From Maritimibacter sp. DP1N21-5 (lineage in GTDB: Bacteria > Pseudomonadota > Alphaproteobacteria > Rhodobacterales > Rhodobacteraceae), in contig NZ_JAHUZF010000003.1 in assembly GCF_019218295.1 (NCBI RefSeq), positions 1 through 64,000 of the forward strand: a stretch of 64,000 bases of DNA, written 5' to 3'. The notes under the pieces are model-generated. The model had not been told where the DNA came from. It ran no database searches and saw only the letters and a program-made list of their open reading frames with translations. Positions 27,188-36,578 of this stretch are shown in pieces; position 1 is the stretch's first letter, and each line of letters opens with the position of its first letter. Both the position numbers and the translations under genes were made by a program.

Positions 27188-30100
27188 TCAGAGCGCCGCC
27201 AAGGCCGCGTCGGCCTTGGGTTTCTCGACCGCGACCGCCTGTTCCCAGACCGGACCGTAACCGCGCATCTCCTGAGGGGCCTTGAGGATTTTCAAGACGT
27301 CCGCCACGTTCTCCGGCGTCACTTTCGCGGCGACCTGCGCCATGACGCCCTCATACCAGCCGATCATCCCGCGGTTCATCCGGCGCTCATGGCTATAGCC
27401 AAAGATGTCGAGCGGGGTGCCGCGCAGGCCTTTGAACCGGGCAAGACCGCCCATGACCGGGCGCATCCACGCGCCGAGTTGCACCTTGTTCGGACGCCCG
27501 CGTTCGTCCCTGCCGAGCGGCAGCATGGGCGGGGCCATATGGTAGTGCACCTTGTAGTCGCCGGTGAACTTTTCCTTCAGCTCATCCTCGAACCCCATCT
27601 GGGTGTGGAGCCGCGCGACCTCGTATTCGTCCTTGTAGGCCATGAGCTTGAAGAGCGACTTCGCAGCCTCGGCGATTACGTCCTCTGGCAACCCCGGCGC
27701 AAGCCGGGACCGGAATCCCGCAACCGCGTCGCGGTAGCGCTGGGCGTATCTTTCGTTCTGATAGCCGACGAGGAAGGCCGCCCGTTCGTCGATCATCTGA
27801 TCGAGGGTCTGCACCTCCGGCTCCATGCTCCCCAGAATTGGCGTGAGCGCGTCCGGCGTTTCGGCCATGATCCGTCCGATGGCGAAGGCCCTCTTGTTGC
27901 CCTCGATCGCGACGCCGTTCAGCTCGATCGCCCGGTCCAGCGCCCAAAGCTCCACCGGCACCAGACCTTTCTGCCACGCCATGCCGAGCATGATCGTATT
28001 GGCGAAGACCTGATCGCCCAGCAGCGTCTCGGAAATCGTGTTGGCGTCCAGAGACAGGAGGTTATCCGCGCCAACGGTCTTGGCAATCGACGCCTCGCGG
28101 ACCTTGACCATGAGGTCGGCATCCCGCCGCAGCACGATGTCGCCCGTGGGCATTTCGGCAAGGTTCAGCACCATTTTGGTTCCCGCCCGGTAATGCTGGC
28201 TCGCCTTCGGCGCGGAGCTGACCACCACGTCGCAGCCGATGACCGCATCCGCATGGCCCTGATCAATACGCACCTGATGGATCGCGTCGGGATCTTGGCC
28301 AAGGCGGATGTAGGACAACACCGTCCCGAACTTCTGCGCGAAGCCGGTGAAGTCGAGCACCGAGGACCCCAGCCCCTGCACGTGCGCGCCCATTGTGATG
28401 AGCGCACCGACCGTCACGACGCCGGTGCCACCAACGCCGGTGACGAGCAGGTCGAAGGGTTCGGCAAGGCTCGGCAACTCCGGTGCGGGCACCTTCGCGA
28501 CGAGCGCATCGAGGTCGACGGAGGTTTCCTCGCGCTTTCGCCGTTCGCCGCCTTCGACCGTGACAAAGGAGGGGCAGAACCCGTCGAGACAGGAGAAGTC
28601 CTTGTTGCAGGTCGAGAGGTTGATCTTCCGCTTGCGTCCGAACTTCGTCTCGCGTGGTTCCACCGAGAGACAGTTCGATTCCACCGAGCAATCCCCGCAA
28701 CCCTCGCAGACGAGGGGGTTGATGTAGGCGAAGCGCTTCGGGTCTTCCATCTTGCCACGCTTGCGCCGCCGCCGTTTCTCGGTCGCGCAGGTCTGTTCGT
28801 AGATCAGCATCGACACGCCCTTCACCTCGCGCAGCTCGCGTTGAAGGCTGTCCATTGCGTCCCGGTCATGAAGGCTGGTGCCGGCCGGGAAATCGCTCTT
28901 GGAGAATTTGCCGATGTTGTCGGAGACCAAAGCGATCCGCTCCACTCCCTCGGCCCGCGCGTTCTGGGCGATGCCCTGTACGCTGACCGGACCGTCGACG
29001 GGCTGGCCGCCGGTCATCGCGACGGCGTCGTTGTAGAGCACCTTGTAGGTGATGTTGGCCTTGGCGGCGACCGCCTGCCGGATGGCGAGACTGCCGGAGT
29101 GATACCAGGTCCCTTCGCCGAGGTTCTGGAACTGGTGCTTGCCGCCGTTCCACTTCTGGCGGACCGACCAGGGCACGCCCTCGCCGCCCATCTGGGCGAA
29201 ACCTGCGGTGTCCCGGTCCATCCAGCTTGCCATCACGTGACAGCCGATCCCAGCACCGGCCGTGGACCCTTCCGGCACCACGGTCGACGAGTTATGCGGA
29301 CAGCCAGAGCAGAAATAGGGCGTGCGCGTCGCGCCGGGGGTGTTGAGTATGGGCACCGGGGTTTCAGTGAGCGCGCGCGCCTTGGCGATCAGGTCCTCAC
29401 CGGGAAAGAACGGGTCGAGCCGTTCGGCAAGGATCGGGATCAGCGCGCGCGGCGACAACTCGCCCGTCCATGGGACCAGATCGCGCGTCGCCTGCGCGTC
29501 ATGCTTGCCGACCATCTTTTCGGGTTTCGCGCCGGGCCAGTCGTAGAAGAATTCCTTCAACTGGCTCTCGATGATGCCGCGCTTTTCCTCGATCACCAGC
29601 ACCTCTTTCTTGCCGGAGACGAAATTCAACGCATCGCGCCGGGCCAGCGGCCAGACCATCCCGACCTTGTAGATGTCGATCCCCAGCGCCCGGCATTTCG
29701 CCTCGTCCAGCCCCAGAAGGCGCAGCGCCTCCAGCGTGTCCAGATGCCCCTTGCCTGTGGTGACGATGCCAAAGGGCGCGTCGGGCAGGTTGTAGGTCGC
29801 CCGGTCGATGGGATTGGCTTCGACGAACTTCTCCACCGCCCGCAGCTTGTGGGTTATGCGAGTTTCAATCTCGGGCGACGGTCCATCGTTGCCGCGAATG
29901 TGGATGCCGCCGGGGGGCAGGTCGATCTCGGGATAGACGAAGGTTCGGTCGGGATGGAGCCGCACCGAACGGCCCGATTCCACCGTCTCGGAAATCGCCT
30001 TGAACCCGACCCAGGTCGAGGAATAGCGCGACAGCGCCAGACCGTATTCGCCGTAGGTCAGATATTCCTCGACATCCGCCGGATTGAGCACCGGCACGAA

Positions 30101-30613
30101 CCAGGCGAGGAAGACCGCGTCCGACTGGTGCGGCATGGAGGACGAGACGCAGCCGTGATCGTCGCCCGCAACGACCAGAACGCCGCCCTTGGGATCGGTG
30201 CCATAGGCGTTCCCATGCCGGAGCGCATCGCCCGACCGGTCCACCCCCGGGCCCTTGCCATACCACATGGAGAACACACCCTCGACCTCGCAATCCGGGT
30301 CGAGCGTGGCCTGCTGGCTGCCCAGAACGGCCGTCGCGCCAAGGTCTTCGTTCACCGCGGGCATGAAGGTGATGTTCTTGTCCTTCAGCCGTTTCGTCAC
30401 ACGCCACATCTCAAGGTCGAGACCGCCGAGCGGCGAGCCACGATAACCCGACACGAAGCCCGCGGTCTTCAACCCTGCCTCCCGGTCGCGCCGCGCCTGA
30501 TCGAACATGATCCGGACCAGCGCCTGTGTCCCGGTCAGGAACACGCGGCCCTCGGTCAGGTCGTAGCGGTCGGTGAGCCTGTAATCGGGATGGGTGGCTG
30601 GTGCATGCAGCAT
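27188..30613 (-). CDS. Indolepyruvate ferredoxin oxidoreductase, fused alpha-beta (IorAB)
   Basis: A 1141-residue fused 2-oxoacid oxidoreductase that decarboxylates aryl pyruvates (from aromatic amino acids) to acyl-CoA with TPP and iron-sulfur clusters. The N-terminal half has GFVSGYRGSPLGGLD and the TPP-type segment around CSGCPHNSSTVVPEGS. Cys-rich LVCEGCGDCSVESNC near residue 720 binds a cluster. From about 815 the gamma domain begins: LLVTGVGGTGVVTVGALI. The start is MLHAPATH, with AGGAGG seven bases upstream; a frame extending 91 codons further enters the divergent regulator's leader and is rejected. Confidence 0.94.
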   Translation of the reverse strand: MLHAPATHPDYRLTDRYDLTEGRVFLTGTQALVRIMFDQARRDREAGLKTAGFVSGYRGSPLGGLDLEMWRVTKRLKDKNITFMPAVNEDLGATAVLGSQQATLDPDCEVEGVFSMWYGKGPGVDRSGDALRHGNAYGTDPKGGVLVVAGDDHGCVSSSMPHQSDAVFLAWFVPVLNPADVEEYLTYGEYGLALSRYSSTWVGFKAISETVESGRSVRLHPDRTFVYPEIDLPPGGIHIRGNDGPSPEIETRITHKLRAVEKFVEANPIDRATYNLPDAPFGIVTTGKGHLDTLEALRLLGLDEAKCRALGIDIYKVGMVWPLARRDALNFVSGKKEVLVIEEKRGIIESQLKEFFYDWPGAKPEKMVGKHDAQATRDLVPWTGELSPRALIPILAERLDPFFPGEDLIAKARALTETPVPILNTPGATRTPYFCSGCPHNSSTVVPEGSTAGAGIGCHVMASWMDRDTAGFAQMGGEGVPWSVRQKWNGGKHQFQNLGEGTWYHSGSLAIRQAVAAKANITYKVLYNDAVAMTGGQPVDGPVSVQGIAQNARAEGVERIALVSDNIGKFSKSDFPAGTSLHDRDAMDSLQRELREVKGVSMLIYEQTCATEKRRRRKRGKMEDPKRFAYINPLVCEGCGDCSVESNCLSVEPRETKFGRKRKINLSTCNKDFSCLDGFCPSFVTVEGGERRKREETSVDLDALVAKVPAPELPSLAEPFDLLVTGVGGTGVVTVGALITMGAHVQGLGSSVLDFTGFAQKFGTVLSYIRLGQDPDAIHQVRIDQGHADAVIGCDVVVSSAPKASQHYRAGTKMVLNLAEMPTGDIVLRRDADLMVKVREASIAKTVGADNLLSLDANTISETLLGDQVFANTIMLGMAWQKGLVPVELWALDRAIELNGVAIEGNKRAFAIGRIMAETPDALTPILGSMEPEVQTLDQMIDERAAFLVGYQNERYAQRYRDAVAGFRSRLAPGLPEDVIAEAAKSLFKLMAYKDEYEVARLHTQMGFEDELKEKFTGDYKVHYHMAPPMLPLGRDERGRPNKVQLGAWMRPVMGGLARFKGLRGTPLDIFGYSHERRMNRGMIGWYEGVMAQVAAKVTPENVADVLKILKAPQEMRGYGPVWEQAVAVEKPKADAALAAL

Positions 30614-30652
30614 GGCGGGTCCTCCTGTTGTCACGATGATACCCGGAGACAG

Positions 30653-30709
30653 GCGGATTCCCTTCCCAGATTTCGCAGGGTGCGGTAGAGTGTTGAAATG
30701 CCAATCCGC
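30653..30709. promoter_or_regulatory. Inverted repeat flanking the iorAB-asnC divergent promoter region
   Basis: GCGGATT (30653-30659) and AATCCGC (30703-30709) are perfectly complementary, separated by 43 bases inside the 115-base gap between iorAB and the AsnC gene. Lrp/AsnC proteins wrap DNA at spaced sites, so these may be half-sites, but seven bases is a short match and chance cannot be excluded. Confidence 0.2.
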
Positions 30710-30728
30710 ATGTGAACGGAAAAGTGAA

Positions 30729-31199
30729 ATGCCAGACCAGATTGCGCTGGACGACCGCGACCGCGTGCTGATCCGCGCCCTGCAGCGCGACAGCCGTATC
30801 TCGAACGCCGATCTGGCCGAGATCGCGGGTATGTCGGTTTCCGCCTGCTGGCGCCGGGTCAAGGCGCTGGAGGAGGCGGGCGTCATCCGCCGCTACGCCG
30901 CCGTCATCGACCCGGAGCGCATCGGTTTAGGCTTCCAGGCACTGACCCATGTGGAAATGGTGCGCCACGACCCCGAGAATGTGGCCTCCTTCATCCACGC
31001 GGTGGAAGCGCGGCCCGAAGTGCAGGAATGCTGGGCCACGACCGGGCAGGCAGATTACACCATGCGCGTGGTGGTCGCCGACATCGCGGCCTACAACCGG
31101 TTTCTGGAAGACTTCCTCTTCCGCCAGCCTGCGGTGCGCGCGGCCCAGACCAACGTGGTTCTGCGCGACGTGAAACGGGCGGCCAACGTCCTTCTTTGA
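30729..31199 (+). CDS. Lrp/AsnC-family transcriptional regulator
   Basis: A 156-residue Lrp/AsnC regulator. The DNA-binding helix-turn-helix spans residues ~18-45 (ISNADLAEIAGMSVSACWRRVKAL), given here as its ends ISNADLAEIAG and ACWRRVKAL. The RAM ligand-binding domain follows, with VQECWATTGQADYTMRVV. Divergent placement opposite iorAB makes it the likely regulator of aryl-pyruvate or aromatic amino-acid degradation, with an amino acid or 2-oxoacid as effector. The ribosome-binding site is weak (GGAAAAG). Confidence 0.93.
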   Translation: MPDQIALDDRDRVLIRALQRDSRISNADLAEIAGMSVSACWRRVKALEEAGVIRRYAAVIDPERIGLGFQALTHVEMVRHDPENVASFIHAVEARPEVQECWATTGQADYTMRVVVADIAAYNRFLEDFLFRQPAVRAAQTNVVLRDVKRAANVLL

Positions 31200-31272
31200 T
31201 TGCCGCCTCCAATGCGCGCTATTGATCGTTGCGCCCTTGGCCATGCTAGGGTTTTCCGAACAGGAGACCCCG

Positions 31273-32079
31273 ATGACCCGCACGATATTCTTCTCCCTCG
31301 TCAGCCTCGCCATCGCGGCGACCTGCCTTGCCGTTCTGACCGTCCTCACCGGGCGTTGGGATGCGCTCCGGGGTGTGCCACTGACCGGGCAGATCGTGCT
31401 CAATGACATCGCGGTGCCCGCCGATTACGTCATCGACCCGCTGGTCATCTCCGACGAGCTGGTGGCGCGAATGCAGAAGCGGTCGGAGGCGGATCTCGCG
31501 CTCAACATCCTTCTGGGTGAAAACGGGAACGAGCTTCTGCGCGACCGGGCCATTCCGCGTCTGGTCAACGCCGGCGTGGTGCGCCGGATGCTCGACGAGA
31601 TGGAAGGGCTTGGGACCGTCATCGCCTTTGGCGACTACCACGCCTTCGGGCGGGTGCGGGTCACCAACCGTGGCGAGGACGTGCTGAACACCGTGGCACT
31701 TGTCATGCCGGAGATCGCGCGGGCGGAGCGGAGTGGCGAGCCGCTCGAGGTGCGCGCCCACGAGAACGGCCTCATGTCCGTGGCGCTGGATACGCTCGAC
31801 CCGGGCGAGGCGGCAGAGATTGCCGTCTGGTTCACTTCGACCCCCGACGCATTGCTGGCGCAGGAAGACAGCTTTGGTCTGGGTGCGCTTGGCGCGCTGC
31901 GCGGTGAGATGCATGTTTATCGTCCGTCAACCGGCTGGAACGGGGCCGAGCTTCAGGTGCGGCCATGGGCACGTTGGATCGTCGCGGCGGTGCTCTCGGC
32001 GGTTTGTGTCGCGGCCCTCGCCACGCTCGCTCTCCTGATCGCCGGGGCGATACGGGGCCGTCGGGTCAGCCGCGCTTGA
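31273..32079 (+). CDS. Membrane-anchored periplasmic protein of unknown function
   Basis: I do not recognise this 268-residue protein. An N-terminal hydrophobic segment (about 4-28) is followed by a ~190-residue soluble domain with no Cys and no clear motif, and a C-terminal membrane helix (about 228-254) ending in basic GRRVSRA. The layout suggests two membrane anchors with the central domain in the periplasm. CAGGAG precedes the start by six bases. Its 3' end overlaps the end of the convergent ABC-2 permease by 14 bases, placing it at the edge of the PQQ island; whether it belongs to that system is unknown. Confidence 0.7.
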   Translation: MTRTIFFSLVSLAIAATCLAVLTVLTGRWDALRGVPLTGQIVLNDIAVPADYVIDPLVISDELVARMQKRSEADLALNILLGENGNELLRDRAIPRLVNAGVVRRMLDEMEGLGTVIAFGDYHAFGRVRVTNRGEDVLNTVALVMPEIARAERSGEPLEVRAHENGLMSVALDTLDPGEAAEIAVWFTSTPDALLAQEDSFGLGALGALRGEMHVYRPSTGWNGAELQVRPWARWIVAAVLSAVCVAALATLALLIAGAIRGRRVSRA

Positions 32080-32887
32080 TCTTGCCGATCGCCCCGCGCG
32101 TGGGATCATAACCCCAGGCCGCCAGCGTAAAGGCGATTCCCGCCACGCCCAGCACAACCAGCGCCGAAATCCACGCGAATTTCCCGTAAGCCGCATAGCG
32201 GATCAACTCGATCGCATGTGTGAAGGGGTTGCAGACGGCGAGCCAGTAGAGCACTTCCGCCCCGCTTTCGCGCAGTTTCCACAGCGGATAGAGCGCGGTG
32301 GACATGAAAAACATCGGGAAGATCACGAAGTTCATCATGCCTGCGAAGTTCTCGATCTGCTTGGCGTAGACCGTGATGACGAGGCCGATCGACCCAAGCA
32401 TCATACCCGACAGAAAGATCGCCGGCAGGATGTAGACCATCCCGGGCAGCGTCATCCAGAACCCGAAGACCGCCGCCAAGGCGAGGAACACATAGATCTG
32501 GAACGCCGCGAGAATGGTCGCGCCGAGGATCTTCGCGAACAGGAGGAAGGTCCTCGGCAGCGGCGAGACGAGCATCACGCGCATCACGCCCGCCTCGCGG
32601 TCGTAGACCATCGACAGAGCCGACTGCATGCACTGGAAGAGCACGATGATCCCGCAGAGGCCCGGCAGGATGTATTCCTGATAGGGCGTGTAGGTCTCGT
32701 AAGGCTCGATGATCGAGATGCCGAGGAGGTTGTGAAGCCCGGTCGCAAAGATGAAAAGCCACAACGACGGGCGCACGATGGCCGAGAGAAGCCGCTCCCG
32801 CTGGCGAATGAACTTCAGGATTTCCCGCTCGGTAACGGCGTAAAGCCCCAAGAGGTAGCGTGGTGAAGCGTCCCTAGTCGCAGGCAA
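32066..32887 (-). CDS. ABC-2-type permease of the PQQ alcohol-dehydrogenase-associated exporter
   Basis: A 273-residue ABC-2 permease with about six membrane helices; the segment RPSLWLFIFATGL begins the first, and YDREAGVMRVMLVSPLPR is the conserved cytoplasmic region after the second. It resembles the permeases that accompany PQQ-dependent alcohol dehydrogenases (PedC-type). It starts at TTG with GAGG six bases upstream and overlaps the stop of the preceding gene by 14 bases. No ATPase is encoded in this arm; the likely partner is at 38038-38766 on the opposite strand. The transported substrate is unknown. Confidence 0.85.
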   Translation of the reverse strand: MPATRDASPRYLLGLYAVTEREILKFIRQRERLLSAIVRPSLWLFIFATGLHNLLGISIIEPYETYTPYQEYILPGLCGIIVLFQCMQSALSMVYDREAGVMRVMLVSPLPRTFLLFAKILGATILAAFQIYVFLALAAVFGFWMTLPGMVYILPAIFLSGMMLGSIGLVITVYAKQIENFAGMMNFVIFPMFFMSTALYPLWKLRESGAEVLYWLAVCNPFTHAIELIRYAAYGKFAWISALVVLGVAGIAFTLAAWGYDPTRGAIGKIKRG

Positions 32888-34022
32888 ATTCGGCCTCGTC
32901 CTGTCCCAGCGTGTCCAACGTGTTCAACTGGTGCATGAAGCCCTCGATGGGCGCAATATCGACGATGGCATTGTGCGTGGCGAGAAGGATGGGCATCCTT
33001 AGCTGACCGTTCCAGGGCCGGAATGTCATCGGGACGCCTTTCGAACCGTCCAGCCGGAGCCGGTCCGACCGTAGGAAATCGCCCTCGGCCCCCGGCTCGC
33101 GGGACTTGGCAAAGGCGGTCAGGACCGCGCGGGCGGCGACCCAGGTGGACCAGTCCTGCCAGCCCATGCGACGCCCGGTCACGGACTCGAACCGCGAATT
33201 CACCTGCGGTGCGCCGTAGCGTTCGAGCGCCCAGTGCCACTCGGCAGGCACAAGGCCCGTCGCGCCCACCACGGGCCGGGGCAGGGCGGTCTGGAACGGG
33301 ACGTAGCGGGAGTATTCGCCGTAATCGTCCGCGATCACGATCACGTCGTAGTCCCGGATGCCGCCCGTGAGCAGCATGATGTTGTTCTCTTCTCGGAGCG
33401 CCGGATTGGTGGAGAGGTCGAACTCTCGCGTCTCGACCACGTTGACCCGCATCCGTTCGGCTGCCTCCGCAAAGCTCGCTGCGCGGGCGACATCGCGCTC
33501 GGTCTTGCCATGGAGCAGCAGAACCCTTGTCCATTCCTGCCGGACGAGGTGCTGGATCAACGCGTCCGAGATCATCCGGTCCGACGCTGCCGTATGGAGC
33601 AGGCCGGGATAACAGGTGCGGCGCAGGCTGTCCTCGGGCGCGGTGGTGTTCAAGATCGTCGCCGCACCGTTCACGGCCTCGGCCAGAGCCGCGACGGAAG
33701 GGGCCGGCAGATCGGCGACGATGTATTCGATCCCCGCCGCCACCATACGTTCACCCGCGCCGGCGACGGTTTCGGGCCGCACGCGCATTTCATCCAGCGT
33801 CACCGTCAGCCCCCGCGCGTCGGTCAGGATCTTCATGTCCTCGACGGCGAGCTTTACCCCCTCGAAGGTGTCTCCCTGTGGGCGAAGGGCGATCCGGGCA
33901 TAGGCGAAGGTTTCGTCATAGCGCGGGTCGTTTTCCAGCGCGATGTAACCGATGGTGATGTCCTCGGCCCTCGCGGGCAGGGCCAAGGAGACGAGCGCGA
34001 GAAGAGCGAAGAGCCGGATCAA
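32874..34022 (-). CDS. Periplasmic binding protein of the PQQ-associated ABC system
   Basis: A 382-residue type I periplasmic binding protein with a signal peptide (about 1-19, ALPARA). The fold's openings are present: ITIGYIALENDPRYDE, LAVEDMK, TRVLLLHGKTERD and VIVIADDYGEYSRYVPF. It resembles the branched-chain amino-acid-like binding proteins recurrent in PQQ alcohol dehydrogenase clusters, although the neighbouring permease is of export type, so its role is unclear. It starts at TTG overlapping the stop of the propeller gene (TTGA), with a weak ribosome-binding site; the signal peptide supports this start. Confidence 0.87.
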   Translation of the reverse strand: MIRLFALLALVSLALPARAEDITIGYIALENDPRYDETFAYARIALRPQGDTFEGVKLAVEDMKILTDARGLTVTLDEMRVRPETVAGAGERMVAAGIEYIVADLPAPSVAALAEAVNGAATILNTTAPEDSLRRTCYPGLLHTAASDRMISDALIQHLVRQEWTRVLLLHGKTERDVARAASFAEAAERMRVNVVETREFDLSTNPALREENNIMLLTGGIRDYDVIVIADDYGEYSRYVPFQTALPRPVVGATGLVPAEWHWALERYGAPQVNSRFESVTGRRMGWQDWSTWVAARAVLTAFAKSREPGAEGDFLRSDRLRLDGSKGVPMTFRPWNGQLRMPILLATHNAIVDIAPIEGFMHQLNTLDTLGQDEAEFACD

Positions 34023-34984
34023 TCGTCGATCACTACGGTATGGGGCACACGGCCCGTGGGAATCGAGCGGATCGGGCGCAGCGTCTCCATATCGACCAGC
34101 GTGATGTCGTCGGATAGCCCGTTCGACACCACCGCCACCTTTTCATCACCCGTCAGGGCGACGGACCAGGCCCGGCTGCCGACGAGGACATATTCGATGA
34201 CCTCTTTCGTATGCGCGTCGATCACCGCGATATGATTGGCGCGGCCAAGGCTGATGATGCCGCGCGAGCCGTCTTCGGTAATGGCCATCCCGACCGGGGT
34301 CACATCCTCGGGCCGGAAACCAGGCGGCAGGAATTCGAGTACCTCCTTGATCTCATTCGTGTCGCGGTCGATCACATAGATCTCCGACGACAGCTCGGCG
34401 CTCACCCAAAGCTCGTTGGTGTCGGGCGTCAGGACGAACCTGCGTGGCCGCGTGCCCACGATGATGTTGTCGGTCACGACGCCTTGTCCCGCGTCCACCA
34501 CATGCACCATGTCGGCCACTTCCGAGGTCACGTAGACCGTGCTGCCATCTTCGGTCCCGATCACGCCCTCCGGCTCGGCCCCGGTCGGCACATCGTGGAT
34601 CGCGATCCGGCTTTCCATGTCGATCACCTCGAGCATGGAGTCCTCTTCGTTCGAGACATAGACGACGCTTTCGTCCGGCGAAAAGGCGAAGACCTCGGGC
34701 GAGGGGCCGGTTGGGATCTGGTCCACCACCTCCAGCGTTTCGATGTCTATCACGTCGATCACGTCATCGTCGCCGCATGCTACATAGAGCAGCGTCTGCG
34801 CCGCGTTCATCTTCATGTCGCGCGGTCGACGCGAGGTCTCAATCTTTTTCACCACGTTGAAGTCCTGGTCATAGACCCAGACATCATGGCTTTTCTCGTT
34901 GGACACGAAGATGAGCCCCGTGTCCTTTGCCGTCGCCGAGAGGGGAAGGGCGGCCAGGGCCGCCGCCAAAAGGAACTGTTTCAT
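34019..34984 (-). CDS. Periplasmic YVTN-type beta-propeller protein (PQQ-cluster type)
   Basis: A 321-residue secreted seven-bladed propeller. After a signal peptide (about 1-19, LPLSATA) come repeating units of the form VYVSNEEDSMLEVID, VYVTSEVADMVHVVD and LWVSAELSSEIYVID, the YVTN repeat pattern. Proteins like this recur beside PQQ alcohol dehydrogenases and ABC components; the biochemical role is not known. It overlaps the stop of the cupredoxin-like gene in a TGATG junction. Confidence 0.88.
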   Translation of the reverse strand: MKQFLLAAALAALPLSATAKDTGLIFVSNEKSHDVWVYDQDFNVVKKIETSRRPRDMKMNAAQTLLYVACGDDDVIDVIDIETLEVVDQIPTGPSPEVFAFSPDESVVYVSNEEDSMLEVIDMESRIAIHDVPTGAEPEGVIGTEDGSTVYVTSEVADMVHVVDAGQGVVTDNIIVGTRPRRFVLTPDTNELWVSAELSSEIYVIDRDTNEIKEVLEFLPPGFRPEDVTPVGMAITEDGSRGIISLGRANHIAVIDAHTKEVIEYVLVGSRAWSVALTGDEKVAVVSNGLSDDITLVDMETLRPIRSIPTGRVPHTVVIDD

Positions 34985-35406
34985 CAGCGCACCACGAAGG
35001 TGCCTTTGAGGCCCCGTTCCTCGTATCCCGGCACGTAGAAGTCGTAGTCGCCCGGCCGGATCGGCACGAACCAGATGTCGATGGTTCCCTCGTCATCGAA
35101 CTCGACCGAATGCAGGCCCAACGGCGCGACCTCGAGATCCTCGATGATCACCTGGTTGATCCAGGAGTTGCGAAACAGGTCCGGCGCCATGATCAGGAAC
35201 TCCTCGCCCCCGTCATGCACGATGCGCCAGCGGTAATATTTGCCGGTCTCGAGCTCGAACTGCGTTTCCGAGAATGTGAGCGCCGCGCTGTCGATCATCA
35301 TGTCGGGAAGTCGGGTGGCGTCCGATGCGATGTTGCCTTCGGCGGCCGCCATCATGGGCGCAAAAGCGATGACTGCGGCAGCGATGCCACGCACGAAAGT
35401 CTTCAT
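34984..35406 (-). CDS. Secreted cupredoxin-like protein
   Basis: A 140-residue protein with a signal peptide (about 1-22, APMMAAA) and a beta-rich domain, e.g. KYYRWRIVHDGGEEFLIMAP and IDIWFVPIRPGDYDFYVPGY. The arrangement suggests a cupredoxin-type beta-sandwich, but there is no Cys and only two mature His, so a classic type 1 copper site is not complete. It may bind metal differently or not at all. GGAGG precedes the start by seven bases. First gene of the minus arm of the PQQ island, divergent from the importer genes. Confidence 0.65.
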   Translation of the reverse strand: MKTFVRGIAAAVIAFAPMMAAAEGNIASDATRLPDMMIDSAALTFSETQFELETGKYYRWRIVHDGGEEFLIMAPDLFRNSWINQVIIEDLEVAPLGLHSVEFDDEGTIDIWFVPIRPGDYDFYVPGYEERGLKGTFVVR

Positions 35407-35437
35407 TCAAATTCCTCCCTGTTTTTGCCAGATTAGG

Positions 35438-35497
35438 GACCGCGAAGGCGTTCTGCCAAATAGGTTTTCGCAATTTGGGAGATTGCAAATCGCGGTC
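35438..35497. promoter_or_regulatory. Nested inverted repeats in the divergent PQQ-island promoter
   Basis: Three overlapping dyads lie between the divergent genes at 35406 and 35561: GACCGCGA (35438-35445) with TCGCGGTC (35490-35497), CCAAAT (35456-35461) with ATTTGG (35473-35478), and GCAAT (35470-35474) with ATTGC (35482-35486). All are perfect. A shared operator for both arms is plausible; the protein is unknown, the LysR at 45349-46353 being one candidate. Confidence 0.4.
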
Positions 35498-35560
35498 TGA
35501 CCGGGTGGTAGCCTGTTGGGGACCAAAGAAAGCGGACATACCGCGAGGGAGGACAAGATC

Positions 35561-36568
35561 ATGAAAAGACGCGAATTTTCGGCGCTTCTCGGGGGCGGCC
35601 TCATCGGCACCGCGCTGGGCGCTCCGGCCCGCGCTTTCAGCCCGCCGACCGTCAAGCGTGCACCCGTGAAAGTCGGGGCGCTGGCCACGGGCACGGCGCA
35701 ATGGGAACTGGCCGTCATCAAGGACATGAAGCTCGACGAAAAGCACGGGGTCGAGTTGGAGACGAAGGATGTCTCGGGCAAGGACGCGAGCCATGTGGCG
35801 CTCATGTCTGGTGACGTGGATATCGTGCTGTCGGACTATATCTGGGTCGCGGGCGTGCGCGCCACGGGCGAGGATTTCACCGTCGTTCCGCACAGCTATG
35901 CGGTCGGCGGGCTGATCGTTCGCCCCGACGGGCCGATCCAGACCCTGACCGACCTGCCGGGCAAGACCATCGCCATCGCGGGGGGGCCGGTGGACAAGAG
36001 CTGGGTCGCCCTCCGGGCTTACTACAAGAAGGAAACGGGCGAGGACCTCGAAGCACAGGTCGACGCGCGCTTTGGGGCGCCGCCGCTGGTCAACGAGCTG
36101 CTGCTTGAGGACAAGGCCGATGCCGCCCTCAACTTCTGGCATTTCAACGCGCGCACGAAAGCCGCCGGGATGAAAGAGCTGATCTCGGTCTCCGAGATGA
36201 TGACCGGGCTCGGCATCGCCGAACAGCCGCCGCTTCTGGGCTGGGTGTTCCGGGAAAGCGTTGCCGCCGAGAAACCCGAGGCCATCAAGGGCTATCTCGA
36301 TGCGAGCTTCGAGGCGAAACGGCTCCTTCTCCAGCGCGACTCGGTCTGGGACGACATCCGTCCGCTCATGAACGCCGAGGACGACGCGCTTTTCCTGCAA
36401 CTGCGGGAAGATTACCGGGCCGGCATCCTGACCGACTACACGCCGGGTGTGATAGACGCCGCCGGGGCTGCCTATGCCATCATGGCCGAAGTTGGCGGAC
36501 CCGATCTTGTGGGAGATGCGATGACCATGCCGGAAGGGACGTTCTGGTCCGGCTACACCACCTCCTGA
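35561..36568 (+). CDS. TauA/SsuA-like ABC substrate-binding protein
   Basis: A 335-residue periplasmic binding protein with an N-terminal Tat-like leader (MKRREFSALLGGGLIG, single RR) ending near PARA. It matches the NMT1/TauA-like fold: VKVGALATGTAQWELAVIKD, LMSGDVDIVLSDY and LTDLPGKTIAIAGG. Members bind small organic anions such as sulfonates or thiamine precursors. GGGAGG stands eight bases upstream. It heads the plus arm of the PQQ island, followed by a permease and two ATPases. Its ligand is unknown; PQQ, a metal chelate or a substrate alcohol derivative are all possible. Confidence 0.88.
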   Translation: MKRREFSALLGGGLIGTALGAPARAFSPPTVKRAPVKVGALATGTAQWELAVIKDMKLDEKHGVELETKDVSGKDASHVALMSGDVDIVLSDYIWVAGVRATGEDFTVVPHSYAVGGLIVRPDGPIQTLTDLPGKTIAIAGGPVDKSWVALRAYYKKETGEDLEAQVDARFGAPPLVNELLLEDKADAALNFWHFNARTKAAGMKELISVSEMMTGLGIAEQPPLLGWVFRESVAAEKPEAIKGYLDASFEAKRLLLQRDSVWDDIRPLMNAEDDALFLQLREDYRAGILTDYTPGVIDAAGAAYAIMAEVGGPDLVGDAMTMPEGTFWSGYTTS

Positions 36569-36578
36569 CCGCGCGTCC

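Noticed and set aside
27389..30688. A plus-strand open frame of about 1,100 codons antisense to iorAB
   Set aside because: High GC content leaves the complementary frame of a long gene free of stops. It has no motif, while the minus-strand protein is a clear fused indolepyruvate oxidoreductase. Similar long antisense frames over glgC, glgB, glgX and urtA were rejected for the same reason.
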